Source of the DNA: Microlunatus kandeliicorticis
GTDB taxonomy: Bacteria; Actinomycetota; Actinomycetes; Propionibacteriales; Propionibacteriaceae
Direction of reading: 5' to 3'
Assembly (NCBI RefSeq): GCF_014137855.1
Contig: NZ_JACGWT010000004.1
Location: forward strand, 310,001 to 374,000
DNA: 64,000 nt
Below, one piece after another: positions 15,739-26,001 of the stretch. A program made the translations under genes and the position numbers. The notes under the pieces were generated by a model. The model was not told where the DNA came from. It was given only the letters and a program-made list of their open reading frames with translations, and did not search any database. Position 1 is the first letter of the stretch. Each line of letters begins with the position of its first letter.

Positions 15739-18474
15739 CTACTGGTTGACGCGGTAGACGTCGAACACGGCGGGCACTCCGCGCACCGCCTTGAGCACGT
15801 GGTCGAGGTGGGTCGGATCGGCGGTCTCGAAGGTGAACTTCGCCTTGCAGATCCGGTCCTTGCTGGTGCTCAGGGCCGCCGACAGGATGTTGACGTGCTG
15901 GTCGGACAGCGCCCTGGTGATGTCGGCCAGCAGCCGGTTGCGATCCAGTGCCTCCACCTGGATCGCCACCAGGAACGCGCTCTTGGCGGTCGGGGCCCAG
16001 CTGACCTCGACCAGCCGCTCGGGCTCGCTGCGCAGCGCGTCGATGTTGACGCAGTCGGTGCGGTGCACCGAGACCCCGGACCCGCGGGTGACGAACCCGA
16101 CGATCTCATCCCCGGGGACCGGCGTGCAGCAGCGGGCCAGCTTGACCCAGAGGTCGGTCTCGCCGAGCACCTGCACCCCGGATTCGCTGCCGCCGCGGTG
16201 CCGCCGCCGACGGCCGGTGACGACCCGGTCCTCGCTGGTCTCGTCGACCGCGGCGTCCTCGCCGCCCTCGGTGCTGATCAGCCGGTTCACCGCCGCCTGG
16301 GCGCCGACGGTGCCCTCGCCGATCGCCGCGTAGAGCGAGGAGACGTCGCGCAGCTTGAAGAAGCCCGCGACCGCAGTGAGGTGCTCGACGGTCAGCAACC
16401 GCTGCAGCGGCAGGCCCGCCTTGCGCAGCTGCCGGGCCAACAGGTCGCGGCCCTGCTCGATCGACTCCTCGCGCCGCTCGCGGGTGAAGTGGTGCTTGAT
16501 CTTGTTCCGGGCGCGCGGGCTCTTGACGAAGGCCAGCCAGTCCCGGCTCGGGCCGGCGCCGTCGGCCTTGGAGGTGAACACCTCGACCATGTCGCCGTTG
16601 GCGAGCTCCGACTCGAGCGGCACCAGCCGGCCGTTGACCCGGGCCCCGATGGTCCGGTTGCCGACCTCGGTGTGGATCGCGTAGGCGAAGTCGACCGGGG
16701 TCGATCCCGACGGGAGCGAGATGACCTCGCCCTTCGGGGTGAACACGTAGACCTCGGAGGAGTTGATCTCGAACCGCAGCGAGTCGAGGAACTCGCCGGG
16801 GTCCGCGGTCTCGCGCTGCCAGTCGAGCAGCTGTCGCACCCACACCAGGTCGTCGGGCGCACCCTTGGCCGGCGACGGCGTCTCGCCGGTGTTCTTGGCG
16901 CTCTCCTTGTACTTCCAGTGCGCCGCGACACCGAACTCGGCCCGCCGGTGCATCTCGTCGGTGCGGATCTGCAGCTCGACCGGCTTGCCGCCCGGTCCCA
17001 GCACCGTGGTGTGCAGCGACTGGTACATGTTGAACTTCGGCATCGCGATGTAGTCCTTGAACCGACCCGGGAGCGGGTTCCAGCGGACGTGCATCACGCC
17101 CAGCGCGGCGTAGCAGTCGCGCGGGCTCTCGACCAGGATCCGCAGCCCGACCAGGTCGTAGATGTCGGTGAACTCACGACCCCGGACCACCATCTTCTGG
17201 TAGATCGAGTAGTAGTGCTTGGGCCGCCCGGTCACCGTCGCCTTGATCTTGGCGGCGCGGAGGTCGGCGGCGACCTGGTCGATCACCCCGGAGAGGAACT
17301 GGTCGCGCTGCGGGGCCGCCTCGGCCACCAGCCGCACCACCTCGTCGTAGACCTTGGGGTGCATGGTCGCGAACGACAGGTCCTCGAGCTCCCACTTGAT
17401 CGCGTTCATACCGAGCCGGTGGGCCAGCGGCGCGTAGATCTCGAGGGTCTCGGTGGCGATCCGGACCCGCTTGTCCGGACGCAGGTAGTGCAGCGTCCGC
17501 ATGTTGTGCAACCGGTCGGCGAGCTTGATCACCAGGACCCGGATGTCCCGGCTCATCGCCACGATCATCTTGCGGATGGTCTCGGCCTGCGCGGCCTCGC
17601 CGTACTTGACCTTGTCCAGCTTGGTCACACCGTCGACGAGCCGGGCGACCTCCTCGCCGAAGTCGTGGCTCAGCTGGGTCAGCGTGTACGGGGTGTCCTC
17701 GACCGTGTCGTGGAGCAGGGCGGCGCACAGCGTCGACTCGGTCATCCCGAGCTCGGCCAGGATGGTGGTGACGGCCAGCGGGTGGGTGATGTAGGCGTCA
17801 CCGCTCTTGCGCCGCTGGCCCTCGTGCATCCGCTCGGCGGTCCGGTAGGCCCGCTCGATCAGGTCGAGGTCGGCCTTCGGGTGGTTGGCCTTGATCACCG
17901 TGAACAGCGGGTCGAGCACCGGCATCGGCGCCGGGCGTCCGGTGCCGAACCGGGCCAGCCGCTGGCGCATCCGCACCCGCGGGTGCTCGGTCGCGCTCGA
18001 GGCCGGACTCGGGCTGCTCGCGCTGCTCGGGGTCCGCGGCGTCGTCGGTGCCGGCGCGGCCTGCGGCGCCGGGTCCTGGCCGGCGGGAGCACTGCTCAGC
18101 CGGACGGGCGGGCTGACCACGGGACTGTCCGCGCCGGGGAGCTGGGCGGCCGCCTCGGCCGGCCGCACACCCGAGGAGCCGGCGCCGTCGGCCCGGGTGC
18201 CGTTGGACGGGGTGCCGTTGGACGGGACGCCCTGGGAAGGATCGGGGCGGTAGCGGCGGCCGACGGAGGTGCCGTCGCCGTTGACCACGCCGTTGCCGTG
18301 GGTCGGGCGCGACCCGTTCGGGGCGGCGTCGGTGCCGGGGTCGGCGGGTGGACGGCGGTCGGGCGCAGCACTGTCCTGCGAGCGACGGGCGATCCGCTCG
18401 CGACGGTCCTGGACGGCGTCGCCGCGCTCGGGCGCGGGTTCGGTGCCGACGGCGGCTGCGCTCTCGTTCACCAC
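15739..18474 (-). CDS. relA: bifunctional (p)ppGpp synthetase/hydrolase RelA/SpoT
   Basis: This stringent-response enzyme makes and degrades (p)ppGpp. The order is: a 150- to 170-residue Pro/Ala/Ser-rich N-terminal extension; an HD hydrolase domain with H-D-T-V-E-D near residue 254; a synthetase domain around [14 protein letters not shown]; a TGS domain ([14 protein letters not shown]); a zinc-finger-like stretch ([10 protein letters not shown]); and a C-terminal ACT domain. Both catalytic sites look intact. The start is uncertain: tandem GTGs at 18474 and 18471 follow AGGAC, with another GTG at 18522. It is the largest protein of the local cluster. Confidence 0.93.
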   Translation of the reverse strand: MVNESAAAVGTEPAPERGDAVQDRRERIARRSQDSAAPDRRPPADPGTDAAPNGSRPTHGNGVVNGDGTSVGRRYRPDPSQGVPSNGTPSNGTRADGAGSSGVRPAEAAAQLPGADSPVVSPPVRLSSAPAGQDPAPQAAPAPTTPRTPSSASSPSPASSATEHPRVRMRQRLARFGTGRPAPMPVLDPLFTVIKANHPKADLDLIERAYRTAERMHEGQRRKSGDAYITHPLAVTTILAELGMTESTLCAALLHDTVEDTPYTLTQLSHDFGEEVARLVDGVTKLDKVKYGEAAQAETIRKMIVAMSRDIRVLVIKLADRLHNMRTLHYLRPDKRVRIATETLEIYAPLAHRLGMNAIKWELEDLSFATMHPKVYDEVVRLVAEAAPQRDQFLSGVIDQVAADLRAAKIKATVTGRPKHYYSIYQKMVVRGREFTDIYDLVGLRILVESPRDCYAALGVMHVRWNPLPGRFKDYIAMPKFNMYQSLHTTVLGPGGKPVELQIRTDEMHRRAEFGVAAHWKYKESAKNTGETPSPAKGAPDDLVWVRQLLDWQRETADPGEFLDSLRFEINSSEVYVFTPKGEVISLPSGSTPVDFAYAIHTEVGNRTIGARVNGRLVPLESELANGDMVEVFTSKADGAGPSRDWLAFVKSPRARNKIKHHFTRERREESIEQGRDLLARQLRKAGLPLQRLLTVEHLTAVAGFFKLRDVSSLYAAIGEGTVGAQAAVNRLISTEGGEDAAVDETSEDRVVTGRRRRHRGGSESGVQVLGETDLWVKLARCCTPVPGDEIVGFVTRGSGVSVHRTDCVNIDALRSEPERLVEVSWAPTAKSAFLVAIQVEALDRNRLLADITRALSDQHVNILSAALSTSKDRICKAKFTFETADPTHLDHVLKAVRGVPAVFDVYRVNQ

Positions 18475-18668
18475 GTCCTGTTCACCACGTCCCTCCAGAC
18501 GCACCCGCCGCACTCGCGGCACGGATCAGCCGACCGAGACAACGGGGATGACCCAGTGTATTCCCGACCGTCGTCGGGCCCGTCCGCCCGCGCCGGGCGG
18601 CCCGACCGGCGCCCGTGACCCGGCGCTGTTCCCCACCGGTCCCCGAGAGACGACGGGCGGGTGCGGCC

Positions 18669-19736
18669 TCAGCGGTCGCGGCCGTGCCCGCCGTCGCGGT
18701 CCTCGACCGACCGACGGACCACGACCACTTGGTCGCCGGCCTCGAGCGAGGCGACCGCGGGGTCGTAGAAGTGCCGGAGGGTCTTGTTCCGGACCACGCC
18801 GAGCACCCGCTCGCCCTCCAGCGCGTTGGGGTGCTGGCCGACCTCTGTCCGCGCGACCTGCCGTTCGGCGATCTCCAGACCCTCGTTGGCGGTCAGCAGG
18901 TCCTCGATCACCGTGCCGAGGTTGGGGCTGACCGCGCTCAGCCCGAGCAGCCGGCCGACCGCGTCGGAGGAGGTGATCACCGAGCTGGCGCCGGACTGGC
19001 GGAGTAGCGGGACGTTCTCGTGCTCGCGGACCGCGACCACCACGTGGGCGCCCGGGTTGAGCTGGCGGACGGTCAGCGTCACCAGGATCGCGGTGTCGTC
19101 GCGGTCGAGGGTGACGATCACCTCGCGGGCCTTGCTGATCTCGGCGCGGCGGAGCACCTCGCGGCGGGTGGCGTCGCCGTGGATCGCGGCGTGGCCGGCC
19201 AGGTTGGCCTCCTGGACGCAGGACCCGCCGTTGTCGATCACCACCAGCTGGGCGGGGTCGTAGCCGCTGTCGCGCAGGGTCTGGATCGCGCTCCGGCCCT
19301 TGGTCCCGTAGCCGATGACGATCACGTGGTTGCGCATCTTCTTCCTCCAGCGGCCGTCGCGGTAGATCCGCCGCCCCTCGTTGGCCAGCACCTCGAGGGT
19401 GGTGCCGACCAGCAGCACCAGGAAGGCGATCCGCAGCGGGGTGATCAGGATGGCGTTGATGATCCGGGCGTGCGGGGCGATCGGGGTGATGTCGCCGTAC
19501 CCGGTCGTGGTGATGGTGACGGTGGCGTAGTAGATCGCGTCGATCAACGTCACCGAGCCGTCGTGGTTGTCGGTGTACGAGCCGCGGTCGAACCAGACGA
19601 TCGCCACGACCAGCCCGAGCAGGCCGAGGGCGATCAGGCCGCGGCGGGCCAGCTCGCGCGCCGGGGTGGTGCGCCGCGACGGCAGGCTGACCAGCGTCGG
19701 GCTCCCCCAGGTCAGCCCGCTGTCCCGGCCCGGCAC
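18669..19736 (-). CDS. potassium channel with RCK (TrkA-N) domain
   Basis: The 355-residue protein has a hydrophobic span (about residues 34-50), a pore loop with the K+ selectivity filter T-T-T-G-Y-G-D (76-82), a second span, then a cytoplasmic RCK domain with the nucleotide-binding V-I-V-I-G-Y-G-T-K-G-R-S and a TrkA-C-like end. It therefore has the two-helix layout of MthK-type ligand-gated channels. The start is a GTG. It lies between relA and apt, which are otherwise close neighbours in this group of bacteria. Confidence 0.9.
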   Translation of the reverse strand: MPGRDSGLTWGSPTLVSLPSRRTTPARELARRGLIALGLLGLVVAIVWFDRGSYTDNHDGSVTLIDAIYYATVTITTTGYGDITPIAPHARIINAILITPLRIAFLVLLVGTTLEVLANEGRRIYRDGRWRKKMRNHVIVIGYGTKGRSAIQTLRDSGYDPAQLVVIDNGGSCVQEANLAGHAAIHGDATRREVLRRAEISKAREVIVTLDRDDTAILVTLTVRQLNPGAHVVVAVREHENVPLLRQSGASSVITSSDAVGRLLGLSAVSPNLGTVIEDLLTANEGLEIAERQVARTEVGQHPNALEGERVLGVVRNKTLRHFYDPAVASLEAGDQVVVVRRSVEDRDGGHGRDR

Positions 19737-19761
19737 GGTTCGCCTTCTCCCGGGATCCCGG

Positions 19762-20349
19762 TCAGGCGTCCGCGGCGGCGGACCCGCCGGTGGCGGACGC
19801 CGTGCTGCGGAGCGCGGTCAGCTGGTCGATGCCCCGCGCGGCGAGCTTCTCGCGGCCGTGCAGGAAGTCGAGCTCGAGCACCACCGTGACCGCGACCAGC
19901 TCGGCGCCCAGCCGGCGGACCAGCTCGGCGGTGGCCCCGACGGTGCCGCCGGTGGCCAGCACGTCGTCGACGATCAGCACCCGTGCGCCGGGTCGTACGG
20001 CGTCGGCGTGGACGGCGAGCGTCTCGGTGCCGTACTCGAGGTCGTAGCTGGCGGTGATCACCTCGGCGGGCAGCTTGCCCGCCTTGCGGATCGGGACGAA
20101 GGCCGCGCCGAGCCGGAGCGCGACCGGGGCGCCGAAGATGAACCCGCGGGCCTCCATCCCGACCACCACGTCGATCCGTTCCGGTGCGCGCGCCACCAGT
20201 TCGTCGACCACCGCGGCGAAGCCGGCCGGGGAGGCCAGCAGCGGGGTGATGTCCTTGAACACCACCCCGGGCTTCGGGAAGTCGGGGACGTCCCGGATCA
20301 GGTCGGCCCAGTCCGCCGGCGCGGACGGGACGCTCGCGGCGGCGGTCAT
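19762..20349 (-). CDS. apt: adenine phosphoribosyltransferase
   Basis: Apt salvages adenine to AMP using PRPP. The 195-residue protein shows the N-terminal R-D-V-P-D-F-P-K-P-G-V-V-F-K-D-I-T-P-L-L segment, the G-M-E-A-R-G-F-I-F-G loop and the PRPP motif V-L-I-V-D-D-V-L-A-T-G-G-T. A short Ala/Ser/Thr-rich tail follows. It lies between secF and the channel gene on the same strand, in the secDF-apt-relA order common to actinobacteria. Confidence 0.96.
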   Translation of the reverse strand: MTAAASVPSAPADWADLIRDVPDFPKPGVVFKDITPLLASPAGFAAVVDELVARAPERIDVVVGMEARGFIFGAPVALRLGAAFVPIRKAGKLPAEVITASYDLEYGTETLAVHADAVRPGARVLIVDDVLATGGTVGATAELVRRLGAELVAVTVVLELDFLHGREKLAARGIDQLTALRSTASATGGSAAADA

Positions 20350-20409
20350 CGGCTCTCCAGGGTGGTGCTGTCGGGCTCGTCGGGCGGACGAGACAGGACG
20401 GTCAGGACG

Positions 20410-21717
20410 TCAGGTGTGCCGCTGGCTGCGCGGCTTCTTCTCCGGTTGTGGGCGCTTGGCGGCACCGTCGCTGAGCCGCTGGGTCCGCGGGTCCTCGGCC
20501 CGGCCCGCGTCGGGTCCGGTGGTCGAGCCCGCACCGGTCCCGCCGAGCGGCACCCGGATCGTGCGGGTGCCGGCAGCGGCCCCGACCGTCGCCCCCTCAC
20601 GGTCCCCGGCGACCTCGCCCGGGCGGGCGTCCTCGTCGTCGCGCGCGGCGGCGCGGTCGTCGGCGTTGGTGCGGGTGCTCTTGCGGGGACGCCCCTCCCC
20701 GGCCGAGGCGTGCGGCACCGGCAGCCCGGCCTCGCGGGCCCGGCGGTTCTCCACCCGCTGGCGCTGCTTGACCATGTCGGGCTCGCGCTCCTTGAGCTGG
20801 GCGAGCAGCGGGGTGGCGATGAAGATCGACGAGTACGCGCCGGAGACCATGCCGACGAACAGGGCCAGCGAGAGGTCCTGCAGCGGTCCGGACCCGCCGA
20901 GCACCACGGTGCCGGCGATCAGCAGCGCGGCCACCGGCAGCACGCCGATGACCGTGGTGTTGATCGACCGCACCAGCACCTGGTTGACCGCCAGGTTGGC
21001 CGCCTCGGAATAGGTCTTGGTCGTGCTCGACCGGATGTCGCGGACGTTCTCGCGCACCTTGTCAAACACCACGACCGTGTCGTAGAGCGAGTAGCCGAGG
21101 ATCGTCAGCACGCCGATCACCGTGGCCGGGGTGACCGGGAAGCCGACCAGGGCGTAGATGCCGACGGTGATGATCAGGTCGTGCAGCAGCGCGACCAGCG
21201 CGGCGAACGACATCGTCGCGTTCCGGAAGTAGATCCAGATGATCAGTCCGACCAGCACCAGGAAGACCACCAGCGCGATCAGCGCGCGCTCGGTGATCTG
21301 GCTGCCCCAGGACGCGCCGATAAGGCTGTAGGCGACCTTGTCGCTGGTCGTGCCGGCGTCCTGGGCGATGGCCGCGCGCACCTTCGGCACCTCGGTGGTG
21401 CTGTCCAGGGTGCGGGTCTCGACCCGGATGGTGTTGCCGCCGACCGTGGTCACCTCGGCGGCCAGCTCGGGCACGCCGGAACGGTCGAGCGCCGACTGCA
21501 TCCGCTCCACCGAGCTGCTGGTGATCTGCGCCGGGACCTGGAAGTCCGCGCCGCCGCGGAACTCGATGCCGAAGTTCAACCCGCGGACCAGGGTGGCCAC
21601 GATCGCGATCGCGATCAGGATCCCCGAGAGGATGTACCACCGGCGGCGGTGCCCGATGAAGTCGTAGGAGACCTCCCCGGCGTACAGCTGGTGGCCGAGC
21701 CGGCCGAATCTGCTCAT
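20410..21717 (-). CDS. secF: protein translocase subunit SecF
   Basis: SecF works with SecD in the membrane, using the proton gradient to pull secreted proteins out of SecYEG. The 435-residue protein has an N-terminal F-I-G-H-R-R-R-W-Y segment, the G-I-E-F-R-G-G periplasmic entry, and six membrane spans including V-G-F-P-V-T-P-A-T-V-I-G-V-L-T-I-L-G-Y-S-L-Y-D-T-V-V-V-F-D. The last 110 residues or so are a hydrophilic tail. Its ATG overlaps the secD stop by one base. Confidence 0.96.
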   Translation of the reverse strand: MSRFGRLGHQLYAGEVSYDFIGHRRRWYILSGILIAIAIVATLVRGLNFGIEFRGGADFQVPAQITSSSVERMQSALDRSGVPELAAEVTTVGGNTIRVETRTLDSTTEVPKVRAAIAQDAGTTSDKVAYSLIGASWGSQITERALIALVVFLVLVGLIIWIYFRNATMSFAALVALLHDLIITVGIYALVGFPVTPATVIGVLTILGYSLYDTVVVFDKVRENVRDIRSSTTKTYSEAANLAVNQVLVRSINTTVIGVLPVAALLIAGTVVLGGSGPLQDLSLALFVGMVSGAYSSIFIATPLLAQLKEREPDMVKQRQRVENRRAREAGLPVPHASAGEGRPRKSTRTNADDRAAARDDEDARPGEVAGDREGATVGAAAGTRTIRVPLGGTGAGSTTGPDAGRAEDPRTQRLSDGAAKRPQPEKKPRSQRHT

Positions 21718-23462
21718 CAGGCGTCCCCTCCGGCGGTCGCGACGTCGGCGGCCGGGGCGGCGGAACCGCGGACCCGTCCGCGGGCGCCCGGCAGTCTCTT
21801 GACCCCGAGGTGTGCCGGGTCGAGACCCGACAGCTTGTGCCCGTTGCCGAAGAACGACGTCCGCGACAGCAGGCTCATCAGCGGCTTGGTGAAGAAGAAC
21901 ACCACCACGACGTCGATCAGCGTGGTCAGGCCGAGCGTGAAGGCGAAGCCCTTGACCGCTCCGATGGCCAGGATGAACAGGATGATCGCCGACAGCATCG
22001 AGACCGCGTCGGCAATCAGGACGGTCTGCCGGGCCCGGCGCCAGCCGGTCTCGACCGCGGTCCGCAGGCTGCGGCCCTCACGCACCTCGTCGCGGATCCG
22101 TTCGAAGTAGATGACGAAACTGTCCGCCGTGACGCCGATGGCCACGATGGCGCCGGCGATGCCGGGCAGGCTCAACGCGAACCCGACCGAGCTGCCGAGC
22201 AGCACCATGCAGGCGTAGGTGAGGGCGGCGGCGACGGCCAGCGAGCTGACCACCACGATGCCGAGCCCGCGGTAGTAGAGGAAGCAGAAGCCGACCACCA
22301 GGATCAGGCCGATGATGCCGGCCACGATTCCGGCGCGGAGCTGCTCGGCACCCAGGGTGGCCGAGACGTTGTCGACGCTGGAGACCTCGAAGGCCAGCGG
22401 CAGCGCGCCGTACTTGAGGACGTTGGCCAGCGACTGCGCCGACTGCTGGGTGAAGTTGCCGCTGATGCTGGCCTGACCACCGGTGATCGCGCCCTGGGTG
22501 ACCTGCGGTGCGGACACCACCTTGCCGTCGAGGACGATGGCGAACTGGTTCTCCGGGCTCTGCTTGCTGTTGAGCAGCGCGGTCACCTTGGCGAACTGGT
22601 CGGTGCCCTGCCCGTTGAAGTTGAGCTGCACCTCCCAGCCGACCTGGCCCTGCGGGACACCGGCGGTCGCGCTGGTGACCTCCTTGCCCTCGATCACGGT
22701 CGGGCCGAGCAGGTACTTGGTGGTGTTCGACTCGTCACAGGTGAACAGCGGCTGGTCGGAGACGTCCGGGTAGTACTGCCGGACGTTCGGGTCGCAGCTG
22801 AATGACTGGAAGTTGGCCTGGTCGGTGGCCGACGGCTGCCAGTCGACGGCCTTGTCCTGCGGGGTGCCCTTGCCCTCGGCGGTCGGCAACGGGGTGGCCG
22901 GCGGCTCGGGCGGCGCGGTCGGCAGCAGCGGCAGCGGACGGCCGTTCCCGGTCTTCGACGCGCTGGGCTCGCTGCTGGGTTCACTGCTCGCCCCGCTGCT
23001 GGGCTCGGCCGCGGCGGACGACCCGCTGCCGGCCTCGGTGCTCGGCACACCCGAGGGCACCTGTCCCCCGCCGCTCGGGGCGGCGACCTGCTCCTCGGCG
23101 TAGACCATCCGGAAGCGCAGCAGCGCGGTCTGCCCCACCGTGGCAACGAGCTGGTCCTGCTGGACGTTGGGGACGCTGACGATGATCTGGTTGTCCCCGG
23201 AGGTCGAGACCTCGCTCTCGCCGACGCCGAGGCCGTCGACGCGCTGCTGGATGATCGTCTGCGCCTGCCGGAGGCTGGTGGGGTCGACGCCGCCGCGACC
23301 GGTGGTGTTGGTCGCGGTCAGGGTGACGGTGGTCCCACCGCGGAGGTCGAGTCCGAGCTTGGGCGTCCAGCTCTTGGTGAACGCCATCAGCCCGTACAGA
23401 CCCGCGAGGATCACCGCGAGGACGATCAGGACGCGGAGGGGGTGTCCGACTCTGGTTGGCAC
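21717..23462 (-). CDS. secD: protein translocase subunit SecD
   Basis: The 581-residue SecD has an N-terminal span, the L-G-L-D-L-R-G-G-T-T-V-T-L periplasmic motif, and a C-terminal six-helix block (G-I-V-A-G-I-I-G-L-I-L-V..., G-V-T-A-D-S-F-V-I-Y-F-E-R-I-R-D-E). Between the periplasmic parts, roughly residues 125-200, there is a low-complexity Ser/Pro/Glu insertion. It follows yajC and is coupled to secF. Confidence 0.96.
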   Translation of the reverse strand: MPTRVGHPLRVLIVLAVILAGLYGLMAFTKSWTPKLGLDLRGGTTVTLTATNTTGRGGVDPTSLRQAQTIIQQRVDGLGVGESEVSTSGDNQIIVSVPNVQQDQLVATVGQTALLRFRMVYAEEQVAAPSGGGQVPSGVPSTEAGSGSSAAAEPSSGASSEPSSEPSASKTGNGRPLPLLPTAPPEPPATPLPTAEGKGTPQDKAVDWQPSATDQANFQSFSCDPNVRQYYPDVSDQPLFTCDESNTTKYLLGPTVIEGKEVTSATAGVPQGQVGWEVQLNFNGQGTDQFAKVTALLNSKQSPENQFAIVLDGKVVSAPQVTQGAITGGQASISGNFTQQSAQSLANVLKYGALPLAFEVSSVDNVSATLGAEQLRAGIVAGIIGLILVVGFCFLYYRGLGIVVVSSLAVAAALTYACMVLLGSSVGFALSLPGIAGAIVAIGVTADSFVIYFERIRDEVREGRSLRTAVETGWRRARQTVLIADAVSMLSAIILFILAIGAVKGFAFTLGLTTLIDVVVVFFFTKPLMSLLSRTSFFGNGHKLSGLDPAHLGVKRLPGARGRVRGSAAPAADVATAGGDA

Positions 23463-23488
23463 GATCGATCAGGCCTCTTCGGTCGCGG

Positions 23489-24010
23489 TCAGTCCCGCTT
23501 GGTGCGCGAGTCGTCGGTCAGCGAGCTGTCGCCCAGCGCGGACGACGGCTCGTCGCGGTGCGGCGGGACCTCGTCGCGGGCGGCGGCCTGGCTGGAGGCG
23601 TCGGTGCCCGCGGACCAGACGTTCTCGTCGGTCGCGGTGCCGGTCGCGCTGGTCGGCGGCCAGTGGGTGGTCGGGTTGCCCAGCTCGCCCTGCTCGGACT
23701 CGGGCAGGTCGTCGGTCTCGTCCTCGTAGACGACCGGGTCCTCCTCGCCCTCGGGGACGACCTTGGCCACGGCCTGCTTGAGCACGGTGATCTCGCTGCC
23801 GGGCGAGGTCTCGAGCACCATCTGCTTCTCGCCGACGTGCAGGACGGTGGCGTAGATGCCGGCGGTGGTCATCACCCGGGCGCCGGGCTCGATGGCCCGG
23901 ATCGTCTGCTGCTGGGCCTGCTGGCGCTTGCGCTGCGGCCGGAGGACCACGAAGTACATCAGCAGCACCAGGACCGCGATCAGGACGATGGACGCGTACG
24001 GACTGTTCAT
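23489..24010 (-). CDS. yajC: preprotein translocase subunit YajC
   Basis: YajC is the small SecDF accessory protein. The 173-residue product has one N-terminal span (I-V-L-I-A-V-L-V-L-L-M-Y-F-V-V-L), the following R-P-Q-R-K-R-Q-Q basic stretch, and the conserved G-A-R-V-M-T-T-A-G-I-Y-A-T-V core. A long acidic C-terminal tail of about 90 residues is unusual compared with the roughly 110-residue E. coli protein. ATG 24010 is chosen because it places the span at the N-terminus. Confidence 0.93.
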   Translation of the reverse strand: MNSPYASIVLIAVLVLLMYFVVLRPQRKRQQAQQQTIRAIEPGARVMTTAGIYATVLHVGEKQMVLETSPGSEITVLKQAVAKVVPEGEEDPVVYEDETDDLPESEQGELGNPTTHWPPTSATGTATDENVWSAGTDASSQAAARDEVPPHRDEPSSALGDSSLTDDSRTKRD

Positions 24011-24131
24011 GACTCCACGTTCGCTCGACGGCATTCGACACCCGACCACTGACGGCCGGACCGCCGTAGCCTACCCACTCCGCCTGGCAATCCCGATTCA
24101 GCGCGCGGGCCCGGCGCGGCCCGTCGGCCCA

Positions 24132-24196
24132 GTCGACGGGTCGGTCGACGGGTCGGTCGACGGGTCGGTCGACGGGTCAGTCGACGGGTCAGTCGA
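24132..24196. repeat. 12-bp tandem repeat at the 3' end of ruvB
   Basis: Five full copies and a partial copy of gtcgacgggtcg/a run from the yajC-ruvB gap across the ruvB stop codon (24189-24191). The unit contains the palindrome gtcgac. No ORF depends on it. Confidence 0.9.
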
Positions 24197-25319
24197 ACAG
24201 CCCCGGCTCGGGCCGGTCCGGCTCGTCACCGGCGCCATCGGCACCGCGGCCGAGCGGCCGGGCGGGCGGTGGGGCGAGGGTCCGGCCGGGACCGGCACCC
24301 GGCGCGCCCGCCGGCGGGGTCAGGCCGAGGTGCTGCCAGGCCAGCGGGGTGGCGACCCGGCCACGCGGGGTCCGCATCAGGAACCCCTCGCGGACCAGGA
24401 ACGGCTCGGCCACCTCCTCGACCGTCTCGGTCTCCTCGCCCACCGAGATGGCCAGGGTGGACAGCCCGACCGGGCCGCCGCCGAAGCGTCGGCAGATCGC
24501 CTCGAGCACGCCGCGGTCGAGCCGGTCGAGCCCGATCTCGTCGACCTCGTACAGGTCGAGCGCGGAGCGGGCCACCGCGGCGGTGAGCACCCCGTCGGCC
24601 CGGACCTGGGCGTAGTCCCGCACCCGGCGCAGCAACCGGTTGGCGATCCGCGGGGTGCCGCGGGAGCGGCGGGCGATCTCGGCCAGTCCCTCGGGCTCGG
24701 CCTCCGCACCGATCAGCGCGGCCGAGCGGGCGACGATCCGCTCGAGCGCGTCCGTGTCGTAGAAGTCGAGCTGAGCGGTGAAGCCGAAGCGGTCGCGGAG
24801 CGGCCCGGGCAGCAGCCCGGCCCGGGTGGTCGCGCCGACCAGGGTGAACCGCGGGATCTCCAGCGGGATCGCGGTGGCACCCGGGCCCTTGCCGACGACC
24901 ACGTCGACCCGGAAGTCCTCCATCGCCAGATAGAGCATCTCCTCGGCCGGGCGGCTCATCCGGTGGATCTCGTCGAGGAAGAACACCTCGCCCTCGACCA
25001 GCCCGGAGAGGATCGCGGCCAGGTCGCCGGCGTGCTGGATCGCCGGGCCGCTGCTGACCCGCAGCGGCGCGTTCATCTCGGCGGCGATGATCATGGCCAG
25101 GGTGGTCTTGCCCAGCCCGGGCGGCCCGGAGAGCAGCACGTGGTCCGGGACGTGGTCGCGGTGCCGGGCGGCCTCGAGCACCAGCCCGAGCTGGTCGCGG
25201 ACCCGAGGCTGGCCGTCGAAATCGGCCAGGCTGGTGGGCCGGAGCGCCGACTCGGCGGCGCGCTCGTCGGGATCCTGCTCGGGATCGACCAGGTCGCGTT
25301 CGGCGCTCACGCCCGCCAT
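24189..25319 (-). CDS. ruvB: Holliday junction branch migration helicase RuvB
   Basis: RuvB is the hexameric ATPase that drives branch migration with RuvA. The 376-residue protein has the RuvB opening [11 protein letters not shown], Walker [10 protein letters not shown], Walker B F-F-L-D-E-I-H-R, the G-A-T-T-R sensor and the C-terminal winged helix ([10 protein letters not shown]). A Gly/Pro-rich tail ends at a tandem DNA repeat. ATG 25319 is chosen over one at 25349. It is the third gene of ruvCAB. Confidence 0.97.
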   Translation of the reverse strand: MAGVSAERDLVDPEQDPDERAAESALRPTSLADFDGQPRVRDQLGLVLEAARHRDHVPDHVLLSGPPGLGKTTLAMIIAAEMNAPLRVSSGPAIQHAGDLAAILSGLVEGEVFFLDEIHRMSRPAEEMLYLAMEDFRVDVVVGKGPGATAIPLEIPRFTLVGATTRAGLLPGPLRDRFGFTAQLDFYDTDALERIVARSAALIGAEAEPEGLAEIARRSRGTPRIANRLLRRVRDYAQVRADGVLTAAVARSALDLYEVDEIGLDRLDRGVLEAICRRFGGGPVGLSTLAISVGEETETVEEVAEPFLVREGFLMRTPRGRVATPLAWQHLGLTPPAGAPGAGPGRTLAPPPARPLGRGADGAGDEPDRPEPGLFD

Positions 25320-25395
25320 TCTCACGTCCGTCACGTTGTCACCGACCACCGACAGTCCGCACCGGGCTCGGCACGGACGTCCGGTGCACCGTGGT

Positions 25396-26001
25396 TCACC
25401 GGGCCAGGGTGCGGAGCGCGGCGCGCATCAGCACGGCGACGCTGGCACCCGGCTCGGCGGCCTGCGGTTCGACCCGGTCGCAGGCGGCCTCGGCGTCCTT
25501 GGCCGACCAGCCGAGCCCCTGCAGGCCCTGCGAGACCTGCTCGCGCCAGCCCGGCTCGGCGACGCCCGGCTCCGGGGTGGCGATCCGGGTGCCGACGGCG
25601 AGCGCGTTCACCTTGTCCTTGAGCTCGATCACGATCCGTTGCGCGCCCTTGCGGCCGACGCCGGGGACCCGGCAGAGCGCCACCAGGTTCTCGGTGACGA
25701 TAGCCTCGCGGAGGTCGTCGGGGGTGAACACGGCGAGCGCGGCCTGGGCCAGTTTCGGCCCGACACCGGTCGCAGTCTGCAGCAGCTCGAAGCAGTCGCG
25801 CTCCTCGTCGCTGCCGAACCCGTACAGCGTCAGCGAGTCCTCGCGGACGACCAGCGAGGTGGCCAGGGTGGCGGGCTGGCCGACCCGGAGCTCGGCGGTG
25901 GTGTTGGGACCGCAGAGCGCGCGGACGCCGAACCCGCCTACCTCGATCACGGCGGCGGTGGGGCCGAGCCCGATCACCGTCCCGCGGAGCTGGGCGATCA
26001 C
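25396..26001 (-). CDS. ruvA: Holliday junction DNA-binding subunit RuvA
   Basis: RuvA holds the Holliday junction for RuvB. The 201-residue protein has the N-terminal OB fold (I-A-Q-L-R-G-T-V), two helix-hairpin-helix motifs ([11 protein letters not shown] and [19 protein letters not shown]) and the C-terminal RuvB-contact domain. Start GTG 26001 overlaps the ruvC stop as GTGA. Confidence 0.97.
   Translation of the reverse strand: MIAQLRGTVIGLGPTAAVIEVGGFGVRALCGPNTTAELRVGQPATLATSLVVREDSLTLYGFGSDEERDCFELLQTATGVGPKLAQAALAVFTPDDLREAIVTENLVALCRVPGVGRKGAQRIVIELKDKVNALAVGTRIATPEPGVAEPGWREQVSQGLQGLGWSAKDAEAACDRVEPQAAEPGASVAVLMRAALRTLAR

Noticed and set aside
19567-22110. Long rightward open frame of over 800 codons opposite apt and secF/secD
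   Set aside because: It is the antisense shadow of clearly recognised genes, with His/Arg/Asp-rich shadow composition.
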